From Clostridiales bacterium (lineage in GTDB: Bacteria > Bacillota > Clostridia > Christensenellales > CAG-138): a stretch of 64,000 bases of DNA. Position 1 is the first letter of the stretch. The number at the start of each line of letters is the position of its first letter. The notes under the pieces are model-generated. The model searched no databases. It had not been told where the DNA came from and was given only the letters and a program-made list of their open reading frames with translations. Made by a program: the position numbers and the translations under genes. Positions 26,189 through 35,361 of this stretch are shown here, piece after piece. The stretch spans positions 62,001 to 126,000 of the forward strand of contig SFEL01000001.1 of NCBI GenBank assembly GCA_004557245.1. The letters run 5' to 3'.

Positions 26189-26755
26189 ATGCCGCCCAAG
26201 TTTAAGTTTACCAGAGAGGAAATTATTCAGGCTGCATTGGATCTGACGAGAGAAAGCGGCATTGCCGCCGTAACCGCGCGGGGACTGGGGGCAAAACTGG
26301 GATCCTCCGTAAAGCCGATTTTCAGCCTGTTTGAGAATATGGAAGAAGTACAAAACGAAGTCCTGAAGGCGGCGGAAAAATTGAGCCAAGTCCGCATACG
26401 GGAGACTATGGAAAGCGGTCAATATCCTCCTTATAAAGCCAGCGGAATTGCGTATATATGCTTTGCGAAGGAAGAAAAGGAGCTTTTCAAGCTGCTTTAT
26501 ATGCGTGACCGTTCTCGTGAGACATTTGATGAGGGGGATTCCATAAAACCGCTGATTGAGGAAATACAAAAGCAAACCGGGCTCAGCGAGGAGGACGCAT
26601 ATCGATTCCATTTAGAGATGTGGGTGTATGTCCATGGAATTGCCACGATGATAGCGACTTCATATCTGGAATGGGATTTAGACACCGTAAGCAGGGTCTT
26701 GACAGACGCATATGTGGGCCTGAAATATCGCTTTTCTCAGAAAAATTGCAAATAA
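26189..26755 (+). CDS. TetR-family transcriptional regulator
   Basis: A 188-residue regulator with an N-terminal HTH (TREEIIQAALDLTRESGIAAVTARGLGAKLGSSVKPIFSLFENMEEV) and a helical C-terminal ligand domain. AAGGAGG is well placed for the ATG at 26189; an upstream in-frame start at 26162 lies before that site and is unlikely. It heads a four-gene run with ABC transporter genes and probably represses it in response to a transported compound. ATT/ATC codon use differs from flanking native genes, suggesting acquisition. Confidence 0.92.
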   Translation: MPPKFKFTREEIIQAALDLTRESGIAAVTARGLGAKLGSSVKPIFSLFENMEEVQNEVLKAAEKLSQVRIRETMESGQYPPYKASGIAYICFAKEEKELFKLLYMRDRSRETFDEGDSIKPLIEEIQKQTGLSEEDAYRFHLEMWVYVHGIATMIATSYLEWDLDTVSRVLTDAYVGLKYRFSQKNCK

Positions 26756-26848
26756 CAGTGGTCAAAGAGCCGGATGCCAGGACATAGAGCTGACGAACTT
26801 TTACACAAACACGGTTTACTGGCTTTGTTTTATCCAAACAGGAGGTAT

Positions 26849-27574
26849 ATGATGGAAGCCATCAAAACAGATAAGCTTACAAAGAAATACAAAGATCTGA
26901 CTGCTGTGGACAGCCTTGATCTGCTTGTGGAGCAGGGAGAGCTGTTCGCTCTGCTGGGTGTCAACGGCGCAGGAAAAACTACCACGATCAAGATGCTTTC
27001 CTGCCTGACAAAGCCAACAGGCGGGGACGCCTATCTGAACGGTAACAGCATTGTCAGCGATCCGGCAGCGGTGAAGAATGTAATCGGAGTATCGCCCCAG
27101 GAGACCGCCGTCGCCCCCGGTCTGACGGTAAAAGAAAATCTGGCGCTGATGTGCGGCGTTCACGGTTTTTCAAAGGAAAAGCGACAGCAGAAAATCCAAG
27201 AGCTTTCCCGGCAATTTGACCTGACAGGTGTCCTCGGCAAGAAGGCCGGTAAACTCTCCGGGGGCTGGCAGCGGCGATTGAGCATTGCCATGGCTTTGAT
27301 CAGCGAACCCAAGATACTTTTCTTGGACGAGCCGACACTCGGGCTGGATGTGCTGGCGCGAGGTGATCTGTGGGATGTGATCCGCACCCTGAAGGGCCGG
27401 ATCACCATTATCCTGACCACCCACTACATGGAGGAAGCGGAAGCGCTTTCCGACCGTATCGGTATTATGAAGGGAGGCCGGCTGCTTGCGCTGGGGACGG
27501 CTGATGAACTGAAAAGGCAGACCGGCAAAGAGAAGTTTGAGGACGCATTTATAGCAATTGTGAAGGAAAACTAA
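26849..27574 (+). CDS. ABC transporter ATP-binding protein (ABC-2 type)
   Basis: A 241-residue ATPase with Walker A (GVNGAGKTT), Q-loop (SPQET), signature LSGGWQRR, Walker B (ILFLDEPTLGLD) and the switch His (TTHYMEEAE). It pairs with the membrane protein at 28078, split from it by a GNAT gene. The order resembles drug or lipid exporters of the DRA/CcmA class. The start is the ATG at 26849 or 26852, both behind GGAGG. Confidence 0.95.
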   Translation: MMEAIKTDKLTKKYKDLTAVDSLDLLVEQGELFALLGVNGAGKTTTIKMLSCLTKPTGGDAYLNGNSIVSDPAAVKNVIGVSPQETAVAPGLTVKENLALMCGVHGFSKEKRQQKIQELSRQFDLTGVLGKKAGKLSGGWQRRLSIAMALISEPKILFLDEPTLGLDVLARGDLWDVIRTLKGRITIILTTHYMEEAEALSDRIGIMKGGRLLALGTADELKRQTGKEKFEDAFIAIVKEN

Positions 27575-27597
27575 ATTGAGTGTGCGAGGGTGGAGCA

Positions 27598-28047
27598 ATG
27601 GTGCCGGAAATATCTGTCAGAGAATTAAAAGAAAGCGAATCAGCGGACGCCCTATTATTGGTCTGGGATGTTTTTATGGAATATGAGGCGCCTGATTATT
27701 CAGAAGAAGGGATTGCAGAGTTTTACAAAAGCATTCACGACGAAAGCTATCTGTCCAAGCTCCGTATGTACGGTGCATTTATGGAAAACAGGTTGGTTGG
27801 CGTTATTGCGACGCGAAGCGAGGGCGCGCACATCGCTCTGTTTTTTGTAAAAGGTGAATATCACGGAAGGGGCATCGGGAGCCAACTGTTCAAAACGGTT
27901 TTACAAATGTGCCCTGCCTGCAGTATGACGGTAAATTCATCGCCCTATGCCGTTCCGATTTATCATCACCTCGGTTTCCATGATACGGATAAGGAACAAG
28001 CCGTGAACGGCCTGAGATTTACGCCGATGGAATGGAGAAGGACGTAA
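27598..28047 (+). CDS. GNAT-family N-acetyltransferase
   Basis: A 149-residue acetyl-CoA-dependent transferase. The acetyl-CoA loop is visible as GEYHGRGIGSQLF, followed by the C-terminal YHHLGFHDT motif. It sits between the two ABC genes, an unusual place for an acetyltransferase, so it may modify the compound handled by the exporter (for example an antibiotic); that is inference. GGTGGAG supports the ATG at 27598. Confidence 0.9.
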   Translation: MVPEISVRELKESESADALLLVWDVFMEYEAPDYSEEGIAEFYKSIHDESYLSKLRMYGAFMENRLVGVIATRSEGAHIALFFVKGEYHGRGIGSQLFKTVLQMCPACSMTVNSSPYAVPIYHHLGFHDTDKEQAVNGLRFTPMEWRRT

Positions 28048-28077
28048 TTGTTTTGATTTAAAAAAAGAGGAGAGAAT

Positions 28078-28809
28078 ATGAGATTACTTACTTTTTCGAG
28101 CCGGAACGCAAAAGAGATATTGCGCGATCCGCTTAACGTGGCGTTCAGCCTTGGTTTTCCGGTGATCCTGCTTTTTCTTATGAGTGCGATTGGGGCAAAC
28201 GCGCCGGTGAGCATTTTCGAAATCGAAAATCTTACCCCGGGCATTACCGTGTTCGGCCTTTCCTTTATGACCCTGTTCTCCGCAACGTTGATTGCGAGGG
28301 ACAGGGAGACCGCTCTTCTGCAAAGACTCTATACCACGCCTCTGACTTCAGCGGATTTTATCTTCGGTTATGTGCTGCCGATCCTGCCTATTGCGGTGGC
28401 GCAGTGCGCCCTATGCTATATTGCCGCTATTATGCTGGGGCTAACCTGGTCGGTTTACATTGTCTATGCGGTGCTGCTAATTATTCCCGTTTCCCTGTTC
28501 TTTATCGCATTGGGGCTTCTTTTTGGAAGTATCCTCAACACAAAACAGGTAGGCGGAATATGCGGAGCTCTGCTGACGATCCTGACTGCGTGGTTTTCCG
28601 GCGCATGGTTTGACATTTCACTGATCGGCGGTGTCTTTGAAAGATTAGCTAATATCCTGCCCTATATTCATGCCGTTGCTTTGGAAAAAGCTGTGCTGGC
28701 CGGGAATTTTTCCGGAATCCTTCCACATATTTGGTGGATCGTGTGCTATGGGGCTGTGGCGCTTGCAGCAGCTGTTTTGCTGTTCCTTCGCCAGATGAAA
28801 AAACAATAA
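28078..28809 (+). CDS. ABC-2 type permease
   Basis: A 243-residue membrane protein with six predicted helices and the ABC-2 pattern: an N-terminal cytosolic stretch (RNAKEILRDPLNVAFSLGFPVILLF), ITVFGLSFMTLFSATLIARDRETALLQRL, and LPYIHAVALEK before the last helix. It would form the channel for the ATPase at 26849. AGAGGAGAG precedes the ATG. Substrate unknown. Confidence 0.92.
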   Translation: MRLLTFSSRNAKEILRDPLNVAFSLGFPVILLFLMSAIGANAPVSIFEIENLTPGITVFGLSFMTLFSATLIARDRETALLQRLYTTPLTSADFIFGYVLPILPIAVAQCALCYIAAIMLGLTWSVYIVYAVLLIIPVSLFFIALGLLFGSILNTKQVGGICGALLTILTAWFSGAWFDISLIGGVFERLANILPYIHAVALEKAVLAGNFSGILPHIWWIVCYGAVALAAAVLLFLRQMKKQ

Positions 28810-28879
28810 GCATGAAAGAAATCGCTTGACAGGAAGAATCAGATTAGCATGCTTTGGGGTTAAGAGGAATGCAAAGTAT

Positions 28880-28924
28880 GAGACTGCCGAAAAAGTGGCG
28901 TTCAGCCACTTTTTCGGCAGTCTC
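28880..28924. repeat. Solo end of dispersed palindromic repeat (perfect dyad)
   Basis: Two 20-base arms (28880-28899 and 28905-28924, core GCCGAAAAAGTGGC) are perfect inverse copies around a 5-base loop GTTCA. This is the cleanest member of the family. It lies between the ABC permease and the convergent bile salt hydrolase gene and may act as a two-way terminator. Confidence 0.85.
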
Positions 28925-28986
28925 AATCATCAATATGTATTTTGAGATTCGCAAAAAACCGGATTGCGCCATGTGGACGTCAGCTT

Positions 28987-29961
28987 TTAATTCTGCTGGC
29001 GGAACTCTTCCTTATCCAGCATTGGATAGCAGATAAGCCTGCTGCCGTCAAGGTCTTCCCGGTGCATATCTACAGCGGTTATCTGATGGTTTGTGTAGGT
29101 GGTATAGTAATAGATACCTCTGGAGGCATTACAGCATGAGGTATAAATTGTGATCTCGTATTTACCCTCTGACACCTCGCAGCAGCCGCGCTGCTGATCT
29201 ACGGAGCCGAGAATGTGGAAGAACTGTCCAACACTGTCTTCTTCAGAGCTGGAGGATATGGAATTCAGTTTTGTAAATGCCACCCTTGCAAAGCGAGAGG
29301 CAGAAGAAAGGTCACCCGGCAGCCCAAGCGCGCCCATCCCCCGGCTATAGGCGTTGAGCTCAAGTTTGCTGGAAAACAGATTTTCCGGCTGCCTTGGAGA
29401 GAGCTTCATATAATTATTCAGGGCAAACATCTGCTTGTCAAAGGGCGGATTATTTGTCAGCACGCCCACCGGGTTTTCGTAAACCTTCAGACCGTCTGCT
29501 ACCGATTCGACGGTGATAGCGCCGCTTTTATCGGCGATAATCCAGTGAAGCTGGGCCGTCGGCAGCGTATCGCTGTAGGGAGTACCCACCATATTCATGC
29601 GGGAAATAAGATCTCGGGCCTCAGCCAGAGTCCCACACTGGCCCAGCAGCCAGGGAATGAATTCGTACTGAGCAACGTTTCGGCATCCGTCTTTTACATT
29701 GCTGTAGATGGCGTTTCCCACAAAGTTCAGCCCTGCTATGCCGAGCCCCATCTCGTTGACCGCATCATAGTAAAGCGGATAATCGTCTGCGATATGAGCC
29801 ATGCCGATAAGGGCATAGTGAGAGGGTATACTGCCGCCGTGGCGAAGCTCAAGAGGATAATTCCTGGGCATAACAGTTATCTTTTCCCCGTATGAAAATT
29901 CATAATCCAGGGTCCGCCCCATGTAGAAATCCTTTGTCTGATATGTTGCAGCAGTACACAT
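28987..29961 (-). CDS. Bile salt hydrolase-type choloylglycine hydrolase
   Basis: A 324-residue Ntn-hydrolase of the choloylglycine hydrolase / penicillin V acylase family. Removal of Met exposes the catalytic Cys2 (MCTAATYQT). Also visible are GRTLDYE (Arg16 and Asp19), NEMGLGIAGLNFVGNAIY with Asn79 in the position that favours bile salt hydrolases, LTNNPPF, and SASRFARV with the conserved Arg. Length matches BSH. No signal peptide, so cytosolic. It would deconjugate glyco- or tauro-bile salts, which fits a gut habitat. A broader acylase activity remains possible. Confidence 0.87.
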   Translation of the reverse strand: MCTAATYQTKDFYMGRTLDYEFSYGEKITVMPRNYPLELRHGGSIPSHYALIGMAHIADDYPLYYDAVNEMGLGIAGLNFVGNAIYSNVKDGCRNVAQYEFIPWLLGQCGTLAEARDLISRMNMVGTPYSDTLPTAQLHWIIADKSGAITVESVADGLKVYENPVGVLTNNPPFDKQMFALNNYMKLSPRQPENLFSSKLELNAYSRGMGALGLPGDLSSASRFARVAFTKLNSISSSSEEDSVGQFFHILGSVDQQRGCCEVSEGKYEITIYTSCCNASRGIYYYTTYTNHQITAVDMHREDLDGSRLICYPMLDKEEFRQQN

Positions 29962-30204
29962 AAGCCCTCCTAATATAAAAGAAAAGTAAGCGAATCATCG
30001 TAGCCGCCAGTTAAAAAATCAAGCCTGATACGATTATATCACCGAGCATTTGAAATGTATAGTTGCCAGAGGAAAGCAAAATTGTGAGGAGCAGTCATCG
30101 GGCTTTGCTTTTGGTTCCCGAATATTGATAGATTTTGCCATAATATTGCGGTATACTTAATATGAAAATCAACCATGGATTACCGCATATACAGGAGAAG
30201 CGAT

Positions 30205-30903
30205 ATGCCGCAGAAAAGCAATGCAGATCACAAGAGCCGGGAGGGGCTTCCGGATGTGAAGCTGCAAAAAAACGAAATCAAAACCCTGATGCAAAATTAC
30301 GCACTGCCTTATCGTGAACTGATGAGTTACTACCGCTGCGCGATGATGGAAGTGGAAACCAAGTTCAACGTGCTCAACGAGGAGCTGTCTCTGCAATACG
30401 ACCGCAATCCGATAGAAACTATCAAGACGCGGCTCAAATCGCCGGAGAGCATTTTAGAAAAGCTGCATCGCAAGAACCATCCTGTTACAGTGGACAGCAT
30501 CGAGCGGAACCTCAACGATATTGCGGGAGTAAGGGTGATCTGTGCATTTCCGTCTGACATATACCAGCTTGAAGAAGCATTTCTAAAGCAGGACGATATA
30601 AGGCTTGTGGAGCGCAAGGACTATATCGCCAACCCAAAGCCCAACGGTTACCGCAGCCTTCACCTTATAGTAGAAATCCCCATATTCCTGCACGATCACA
30701 AGAGGCTGATGAGGGTGGAGGTGCAGTTCAGGACAATATCCATGGACTGGTGGGCGAGCCTTGAACATAAGATACGATATAAAAAAGGCTTACAGGAATC
30801 CGACCATGTGGACCAGGAGCTTTTCGAGTGCGCCCAGATGAGCGCTGAACTGGACAGCCGTATGGAAAAATTGCAGCATTTTGTGGGAGACCTATACGAA
30901 TAA
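30205..30903 (+). CDS. Small alarmone synthetase (RelQ/YjbM-like)
   Basis: A 232-residue single-domain (p)ppGpp synthetase without hydrolase or TGS/ACT domains. The RelA/SpoT synthetase core is present: DIAGVRVICAFPSDIYQLEEAF, YIANPKPNGYRSLHLIV and VEVQFRTISMDWWASLEHKIRYK. A C-terminal helix follows, as in tetrameric RelQ enzymes. CAGGAG at 30190-30195 fits the ATG at 30205 better than the ATG at 30175. It is followed 19 bases later by cardiolipin synthase. Confidence 0.93.
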   Translation: MPQKSNADHKSREGLPDVKLQKNEIKTLMQNYALPYRELMSYYRCAMMEVETKFNVLNEELSLQYDRNPIETIKTRLKSPESILEKLHRKNHPVTVDSIERNLNDIAGVRVICAFPSDIYQLEEAFLKQDDIRLVERKDYIANPKPNGYRSLHLIVEIPIFLHDHKRLMRVEVQFRTISMDWWASLEHKIRYKKGLQESDHVDQELFECAQMSAELDSRMEKLQHFVGDLYE

Positions 30904-30922
30904 GCAGCAGGAGGTATAAACA

Positions 30923-32431
30923 GTGAAAAAGATAGTACGCCGAATCATGGTAGTGTTTCCCGCAGCTGCTCTGCAGGTACTGTGGCTGCTGCTTCTGGTA
31001 AAGTGGCTGGTCCCGTATACGGCCCTGATTACGCTGACCCTGTCTGTGGCGGCGTTCTTCTTTGTGCTGTATATAATCATAAAGCGGGAGGAAAGAACCT
31101 ATAAGATACTATGGCTGCTGGTAATACTGACATTTCCGCTGCCCGGCGCGCTGCTCTATCTGTTCTTTGGGAATAAGCGGACGGCGAAGCCTCTGGGAAA
31201 GAGACTTGAAAAAGTAAAAGAAGCTGGAACGCCAAAGCCGCTTTGCATTGGCAAAGTGCCATTTGACGGGGGGCGCAGAATGGAGCAGACGCTCCGATGG
31301 CTGGAGGGAAAGACGGGCTATCCCCTGACGAGGGCAGGGCAGGTGCGCTACTACGCTCTTGGCGACGATATGATGCCGGATATGCTGGAGGATATTAAAC
31401 GGGCGCGCAGCTTTATATATCTTGAGTATTTCATAATAGAGCCGGGCAGATTGTGGGATTCCATGGCTGCGGTTCTGGAAGACAAGGCCGCTCAGGGCCT
31501 GGACGTCCGGGTAATGTACGACGACCTGGGCAGCATTTCCACATTCAATATGGACAATGTGCGGCAGCTTCGCTCAAAGGGCATAAGATGTGTGCCTTTT
31601 AACCCTCTCATTGCCGTGAAGGGTACGGTCAATTACCGCGATCATAGAAAAATGCTCATAGTAGACGGCGAAACCGCGTACAGCGGCGGCGTGAACCTGG
31701 CGGACCGCTATGCCAACATAGAACAGCCATACGGACACTGGAAGGATACCGGCTTTCGCGTTGCCGGAGAGCCGGCGAAGAGCTTTACTCATATGTTCCT
31801 GACATTCTGGAACGCTTTCTCACTGCAAAACGATCTGCCCCAACCGGAGCTGAAGGAGCCGCGGCTGCCTGCGCCTGAAACTGAAAACGGCTATATATTG
31901 AGCTATTATGACTCTCCTTTGAACCGGGAGGCCTCCAGTAATCAGCTATATATCGACCTGCTCTCACAGAGCACGGACTACGCGTGGTTCTTTACGCCGT
32001 ACCTTATGCCCGGAGACGAATTGCTGGACGCTATGGCGTGCGCAGCCCATCGCGGCGTTGACGTTCGCATAATCATGCCGGGCATTCCGGACAAGAAGCT
32101 TATCTTCAGAATGTCCCGAAGCTTTTATCAGGCACTCCTTACAGAAGGGGTCAAAATCTACGAATACACTCCGGGCTTTGTCCACGCAAAGAGTTTTGTG
32201 TCGGACGACGTGGTAGGCACTATAGGTACGGTCAATCTTGATTACCGCAGCCTGTTCCTGCATTTTGAGAACAACTCGCTGTTTTACCGCTCCAACATAA
32301 TTGCTGAGCTGAAGGACGACTTCTTATCGACGCAGGCAAAATGCAGACGGGTTCAGCCGTACGACATCAAGCACTATGCATTTCGCTGGATAGTGGACGG
32401 GATACTGCGCATCTTCGCCCCGCTATGCTGA
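30923..32431 (+). CDS. cls: Cardiolipin synthase
   Basis: A 502-residue phospholipase-D-family enzyme that joins two phosphatidylglycerols at the membrane. Two N-terminal transmembrane helices are followed by two HKD motifs: NYRDHRKMLIVDGETAYSGGVN and GFVHAKSFVSDDVVGTIGTVN. Length is normal. The start is GTG at 30923 behind CAGGAGG. It is likely co-transcribed with the alarmone synthetase gene. Confidence 0.95.
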   Translation: MKKIVRRIMVVFPAAALQVLWLLLLVKWLVPYTALITLTLSVAAFFFVLYIIIKREERTYKILWLLVILTFPLPGALLYLFFGNKRTAKPLGKRLEKVKEAGTPKPLCIGKVPFDGGRRMEQTLRWLEGKTGYPLTRAGQVRYYALGDDMMPDMLEDIKRARSFIYLEYFIIEPGRLWDSMAAVLEDKAAQGLDVRVMYDDLGSISTFNMDNVRQLRSKGIRCVPFNPLIAVKGTVNYRDHRKMLIVDGETAYSGGVNLADRYANIEQPYGHWKDTGFRVAGEPAKSFTHMFLTFWNAFSLQNDLPQPELKEPRLPAPETENGYILSYYDSPLNREASSNQLYIDLLSQSTDYAWFFTPYLMPGDELLDAMACAAHRGVDVRIIMPGIPDKKLIFRMSRSFYQALLTEGVKIYEYTPGFVHAKSFVSDDVVGTIGTVNLDYRSLFLHFENNSLFYRSNIIAELKDDFLSTQAKCRRVQPYDIKHYAFRWIVDGILRIFAPLC

Positions 32432-32454
32432 CCCCTTTTATGCGGGAGAAGCCG

Positions 32455-32498
32455 GCAAATTCTTTTTAGACCAACGGCTTGCCGGTGGTCTAATTTGC
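32455..32498 (+). terminator. Long hairpin after cls
   Basis: TTAGACCA (32466-32473) and TGGTCTAA (32486-32493), extended by GCAAATT/AATTTGC, form a two-part stem. There is no clear U-run, so the terminator call is tentative. The rest of 32432-32623 is an AT-rich promoter region. Confidence 0.5.
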
Positions 32499-32623
32499 TG
32501 TGCCGGGATTTACATAGCTTCTTTGTATCTATGATAAGATATGTATTTGACTGTTCCCGGCATGTTTTTATGCTATAATAAAATATATAACCAAGGACGA
32601 TTTGTGGGAGTTTTTTGTATCGT

Positions 32624-33991
32624 ATGGAAATACGGCGCGTTAAGAAGCACGATGTGGATATGACTTCGGGCAGCGTTTTCAGGCATCTTCTGAACTTCGC
32701 GGTACCGCTGCTCATGGGCAATATATTTCAGCAGCTTTATAATACGGTGGATACGTGGGTAGTGGGCAATTATGTGAGCAACGAGGCATTTTCTGCCGTA
32801 GGCACCGTAGCCCCCATAATAAATACGCTGATAGGTGCATTTTCGGGCCTTGCCAGCGGCGCGGGAGTGGTGATATCCCAGTATTACGGCGCCGGCAGGC
32901 ATGACAGGGTAAAGGACGCTGTGCATACCGCCGTCATGATGACGCTGGTGCTGTCCGTAGCCTTCACCGCCATTGGCATAGCCATGACGCCTAACATGCT
33001 GCGCCTGATGAAGACCCCGGCGGAGGTATTCCCGGAGTCCAGAGCGTATCTTAACATATACTTTTCCGGCATGACGGGATTAATGCTATATAATATGGGC
33101 GCGGGCATACTGCGCGCCGTGGGGGATTCAAAGCGGCCCTTTTATTACCTCGTATGCGCCGCAGTGATAAACACCGCGCTTGATCTGGTATTTGTAATAG
33201 CGTTCGGCATGGGCGTCGAGGGCGTGGCCTACGCTACCATAATCGCCCAGGGAATATCCGCCTTCCTGACCATGCTTACGTTGTTCAGGAGCGAATCCTG
33301 CGTCCGTGTGGAGCTGAAGCTTATCAGGTTTCATAAGGATATGCTTTTGAAGATAATTAAGGTAGGCATACCTGCGGCTCTGCAGATGGCCGTAACGGCC
33401 TTTTCAAACATATTCGTGCAGTCCTATATAAACTTTTTCGGTGCTGACTGCATGGGAGGCTGGACGGCCTACACAAAGGTGGACCAGCTGCTGTTTTTGC
33501 CTATGCAGTCCATAGCGCTGGCGGCTACAACGTTTGTGGGACAGAATCTGGGCAAGGGACGGGTCGACAGGGCAAAGCAGGGTGTGCGCACCTCTCTCGC
33601 CATGGCTATGACTGTGACGGTAGCGCTTTCAGCCGTAGTGATAACGGTTGCGCCGTCGCTGGTGCTGTTTTTCAACTCAAAGCCGGAGGTGATAAGCTAC
33701 GGAACGCTGTTCCTGCGTAGACTCACGCCGTTCTATGTTCTGTGCTGCTTCAATCAGGTATATGCCGGCGCATTGCGCGGCGCTGGCAACAGCCGTGCGC
33801 CTATGATAATAATGCTGTGCTCATTTGTGCTGTTCAGGCAGTGCTATCTGTACATCATGTCGAACTTCGTATCCAATACCGTATTGCCAATAGCGCTGGG
33901 CTATCCGGCCGGTTGGCTGGTGTGCAGCGTACTTACGGGGCTGTATTATAAAAAGGTGCATCTTGGGCAAACTGTGGTAGTTGAGAAGTAA
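32624..33991 (+). CDS. MATE family efflux transporter
   Basis: A 455-residue, 12-helix multidrug/toxin exporter. The N-terminal VDMTSGSVFRHLLNFAVPLLMGNIFQQLYNTVDTWVVGNYV is the classic MATE opening, repeated in the second half. It would use a Na+ or H+ gradient. The start is the ATG at 32624; a TTG at 32615 is also possible, as GGGAG at 32606-32610 lies between ideal spacings for both. It is not closely related by eye to the second MATE at 56606. Confidence 0.9.
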   Translation: MEIRRVKKHDVDMTSGSVFRHLLNFAVPLLMGNIFQQLYNTVDTWVVGNYVSNEAFSAVGTVAPIINTLIGAFSGLASGAGVVISQYYGAGRHDRVKDAVHTAVMMTLVLSVAFTAIGIAMTPNMLRLMKTPAEVFPESRAYLNIYFSGMTGLMLYNMGAGILRAVGDSKRPFYYLVCAAVINTALDLVFVIAFGMGVEGVAYATIIAQGISAFLTMLTLFRSESCVRVELKLIRFHKDMLLKIIKVGIPAALQMAVTAFSNIFVQSYINFFGADCMGGWTAYTKVDQLLFLPMQSIALAATTFVGQNLGKGRVDRAKQGVRTSLAMAMTVTVALSAVVITVAPSLVLFFNSKPEVISYGTLFLRRLTPFYVLCCFNQVYAGALRGAGNSRAPMIIMLCSFVLFRQCYLYIMSNFVSNTVLPIALGYPAGWLVCSVLTGLYYKKVHLGQTVVVEK

Positions 33992-34049
33992 TGACATCAG
34001 GTGCTCTCCGCTCACTTCGCTGCTTGCCTGGGATCCCCCCGCAGGAGGG

Positions 34050-34072
34050 AAAAGGCGTCACTGACGTCTTTT
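34050..34072 (+). terminator. Terminator after MATE gene
   Basis: AAAGGCGTCA and TGACGTCTTTT form a compact hairpin with T-rich 3' side (TTTTCTT). Confidence 0.65.
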
Positions 34073-34111
34073 CTTATCCGCCATTTGAGCCTTTTATTTT
34101 AGAAAACGAAA

Positions 34112-34147
34112 AATAAAAGCAATCACCTAAGGATGATTGCTTTTATT
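34112..34147 (-). terminator. Bidirectional terminator beside tRNA-Lys
   Basis: AATAAAAGCAATCA (34112-34125) and TGATTGCTTTTATT (34134-34147) form a 14-bp perfect stem with A/T-rich flanks on both strands, directly next to the tRNA 3' end. Confidence 0.8.
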
Positions 34148-34223
34148 TGGTGCGCCCTCAGGGACTCGAACCCTGGACACCCTGATTAAGAGTCAGGTGC
34201 TCTACCAACTGAGCTAAGGGCGC
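34148..34223 (-). tRNA. tRNA-Lys (CUU)
   Basis: 76-nt cloverleaf with an encoded CCA. Acceptor GCGCCCT pairs with AGGGCGC, the anticodon loop is CTCTTAA, and the T-arm GGTTCGAGTCC is intact. Confidence 0.95.
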
Positions 34224-34231
34224 ATATTCTG

Positions 34232-34307
34232 TGGAGCGGGAAACGGGGCTCGAACCCGCCACCTCCGCCTTGGCAAGGCGGCGCTCTACCAAATGAGCTA
34301 TTCCCGC
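34232..34307 (-). tRNA. tRNA-Gly (GCC)
   Basis: 76-nt cloverleaf with an encoded CCA. Acceptor GCGGGAA pairs with TTCCCGC; the anticodon GCC is flanked by T33 and A37. It lies eight bases upstream of tRNA-Lys on the same strand. Confidence 0.95.
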
Positions 34308-34416
34308 ATCTTGGCATTTCACTGTCTTTTCGCCAGCGCGCTTAATTATAATAGCGCAAGACGGAATGGTTGTCAACCCCGTCTTGCGCAAATTTTGCAA
34401 CTTTTTTTGCGGGAGA

Positions 34417-35205
34417 CTATAAGCTCAAAAACTCTGCGGCGTTTTTGTATTGGATCTTTTCGAGGGCCGTTTTTGACAGGGGAAGGGAGCGCAGCCGGGC
34501 GAGTTCCGTGCCGGCGTCCCACATAGGATAATCGCTGCCGAACATTATCCTGTCCTCACCGTACATATTCATGAACTCCATTATCCTCTCGTCGGTCATG
34601 GTAAAGAAGCAGGAGGAGCAGTCCACCATTACGTTTGTGCCGGGGATGTATTTTTCTGCCTCTTTCCATTCGGTCCATCCGCCGAAGTGGGCGCATATGA
34701 GCCTGAGGCGGGGGAAGCTCTCCAAAAGCCTGGGTATGAGGCAGGGATTGGAGTAATGATAGCGGTAGTCGCCGGTATGGAAGAGTATGGGATAGCCTGT
34801 GGCTTGGCAGAAGTCGTATATGGGTCCCATGCTGCTGTCGGTTATGGCGAACTTCTGAAAGTCCGGGTGCAGCTTTATACCCTTTAACCCCAGTGATTCA
34901 GCCCGCTCCAGCTCGGCTATCGGGTCCTCCATACCCGGATGTATGGTGCAAAGGCCCACGAACCTGTCAGGGTGAGCCAGAACAGATGCCTTTATGAAGT
35001 TGTTTATGCTTTTTACCTGATGGGGCGTGGTCGCCGCGGAGTGTACCACAAATTTGTCCACCCCCGCCCTGTCGCCTATCTCCAGAAGTCTCTTGACTGA
35101 GCCGTTGGGGTTGGTCATGTGCTTATCGTAGAAATAGCCGATGTTCATTGCCGCTTTTTCGGCAATATTATCCGGGTAAATATGAGCGTGTACGTCGATG
35201 ACCAT
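34417..35205 (-). CDS. Amidohydrolase-2 family metal-dependent hydrolase
   Basis: A 262-residue TIM-barrel protein. Metal-binding positions are visible as MVIDVHAHIYP (HxH), GLKGIKLHPDF, YPILFHTGD, LICAHFGG and MFGSDYPMWD (late Asp), the pattern of the amidohydrolase-2 group that includes decarboxylases and lactonases. The substrate cannot be read. It stands alone between tRNA clusters on the same strand. A G-rich tract (35293-35322) lies in its upstream region. Confidence 0.85.
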   Translation of the reverse strand: MVIDVHAHIYPDNIAEKAAMNIGYFYDKHMTNPNGSVKRLLEIGDRAGVDKFVVHSAATTPHQVKSINNFIKASVLAHPDRFVGLCTIHPGMEDPIAELERAESLGLKGIKLHPDFQKFAITDSSMGPIYDFCQATGYPILFHTGDYRYHYSNPCLIPRLLESFPRLRLICAHFGGWTEWKEAEKYIPGTNVMVDCSSCFFTMTDERIMEFMNMYGEDRIMFGSDYPMWDAGTELARLRSLPLSKTALEKIQYKNAAEFLSL

Positions 35206-35361
35206 TGGGTGTTTTAAACGTTCCTTTTCTCGTGATTATTTATTTTTGAGCCTTGGCTTCGGCAGCTCATCGTACATTGCAATTATATCATCGGGAGGGG
35301 GCGGGGGGAAGGGGCAAAGGGGTGCGCTAAAAAAGAATAAGCCATCTGATGACGGCTTACC

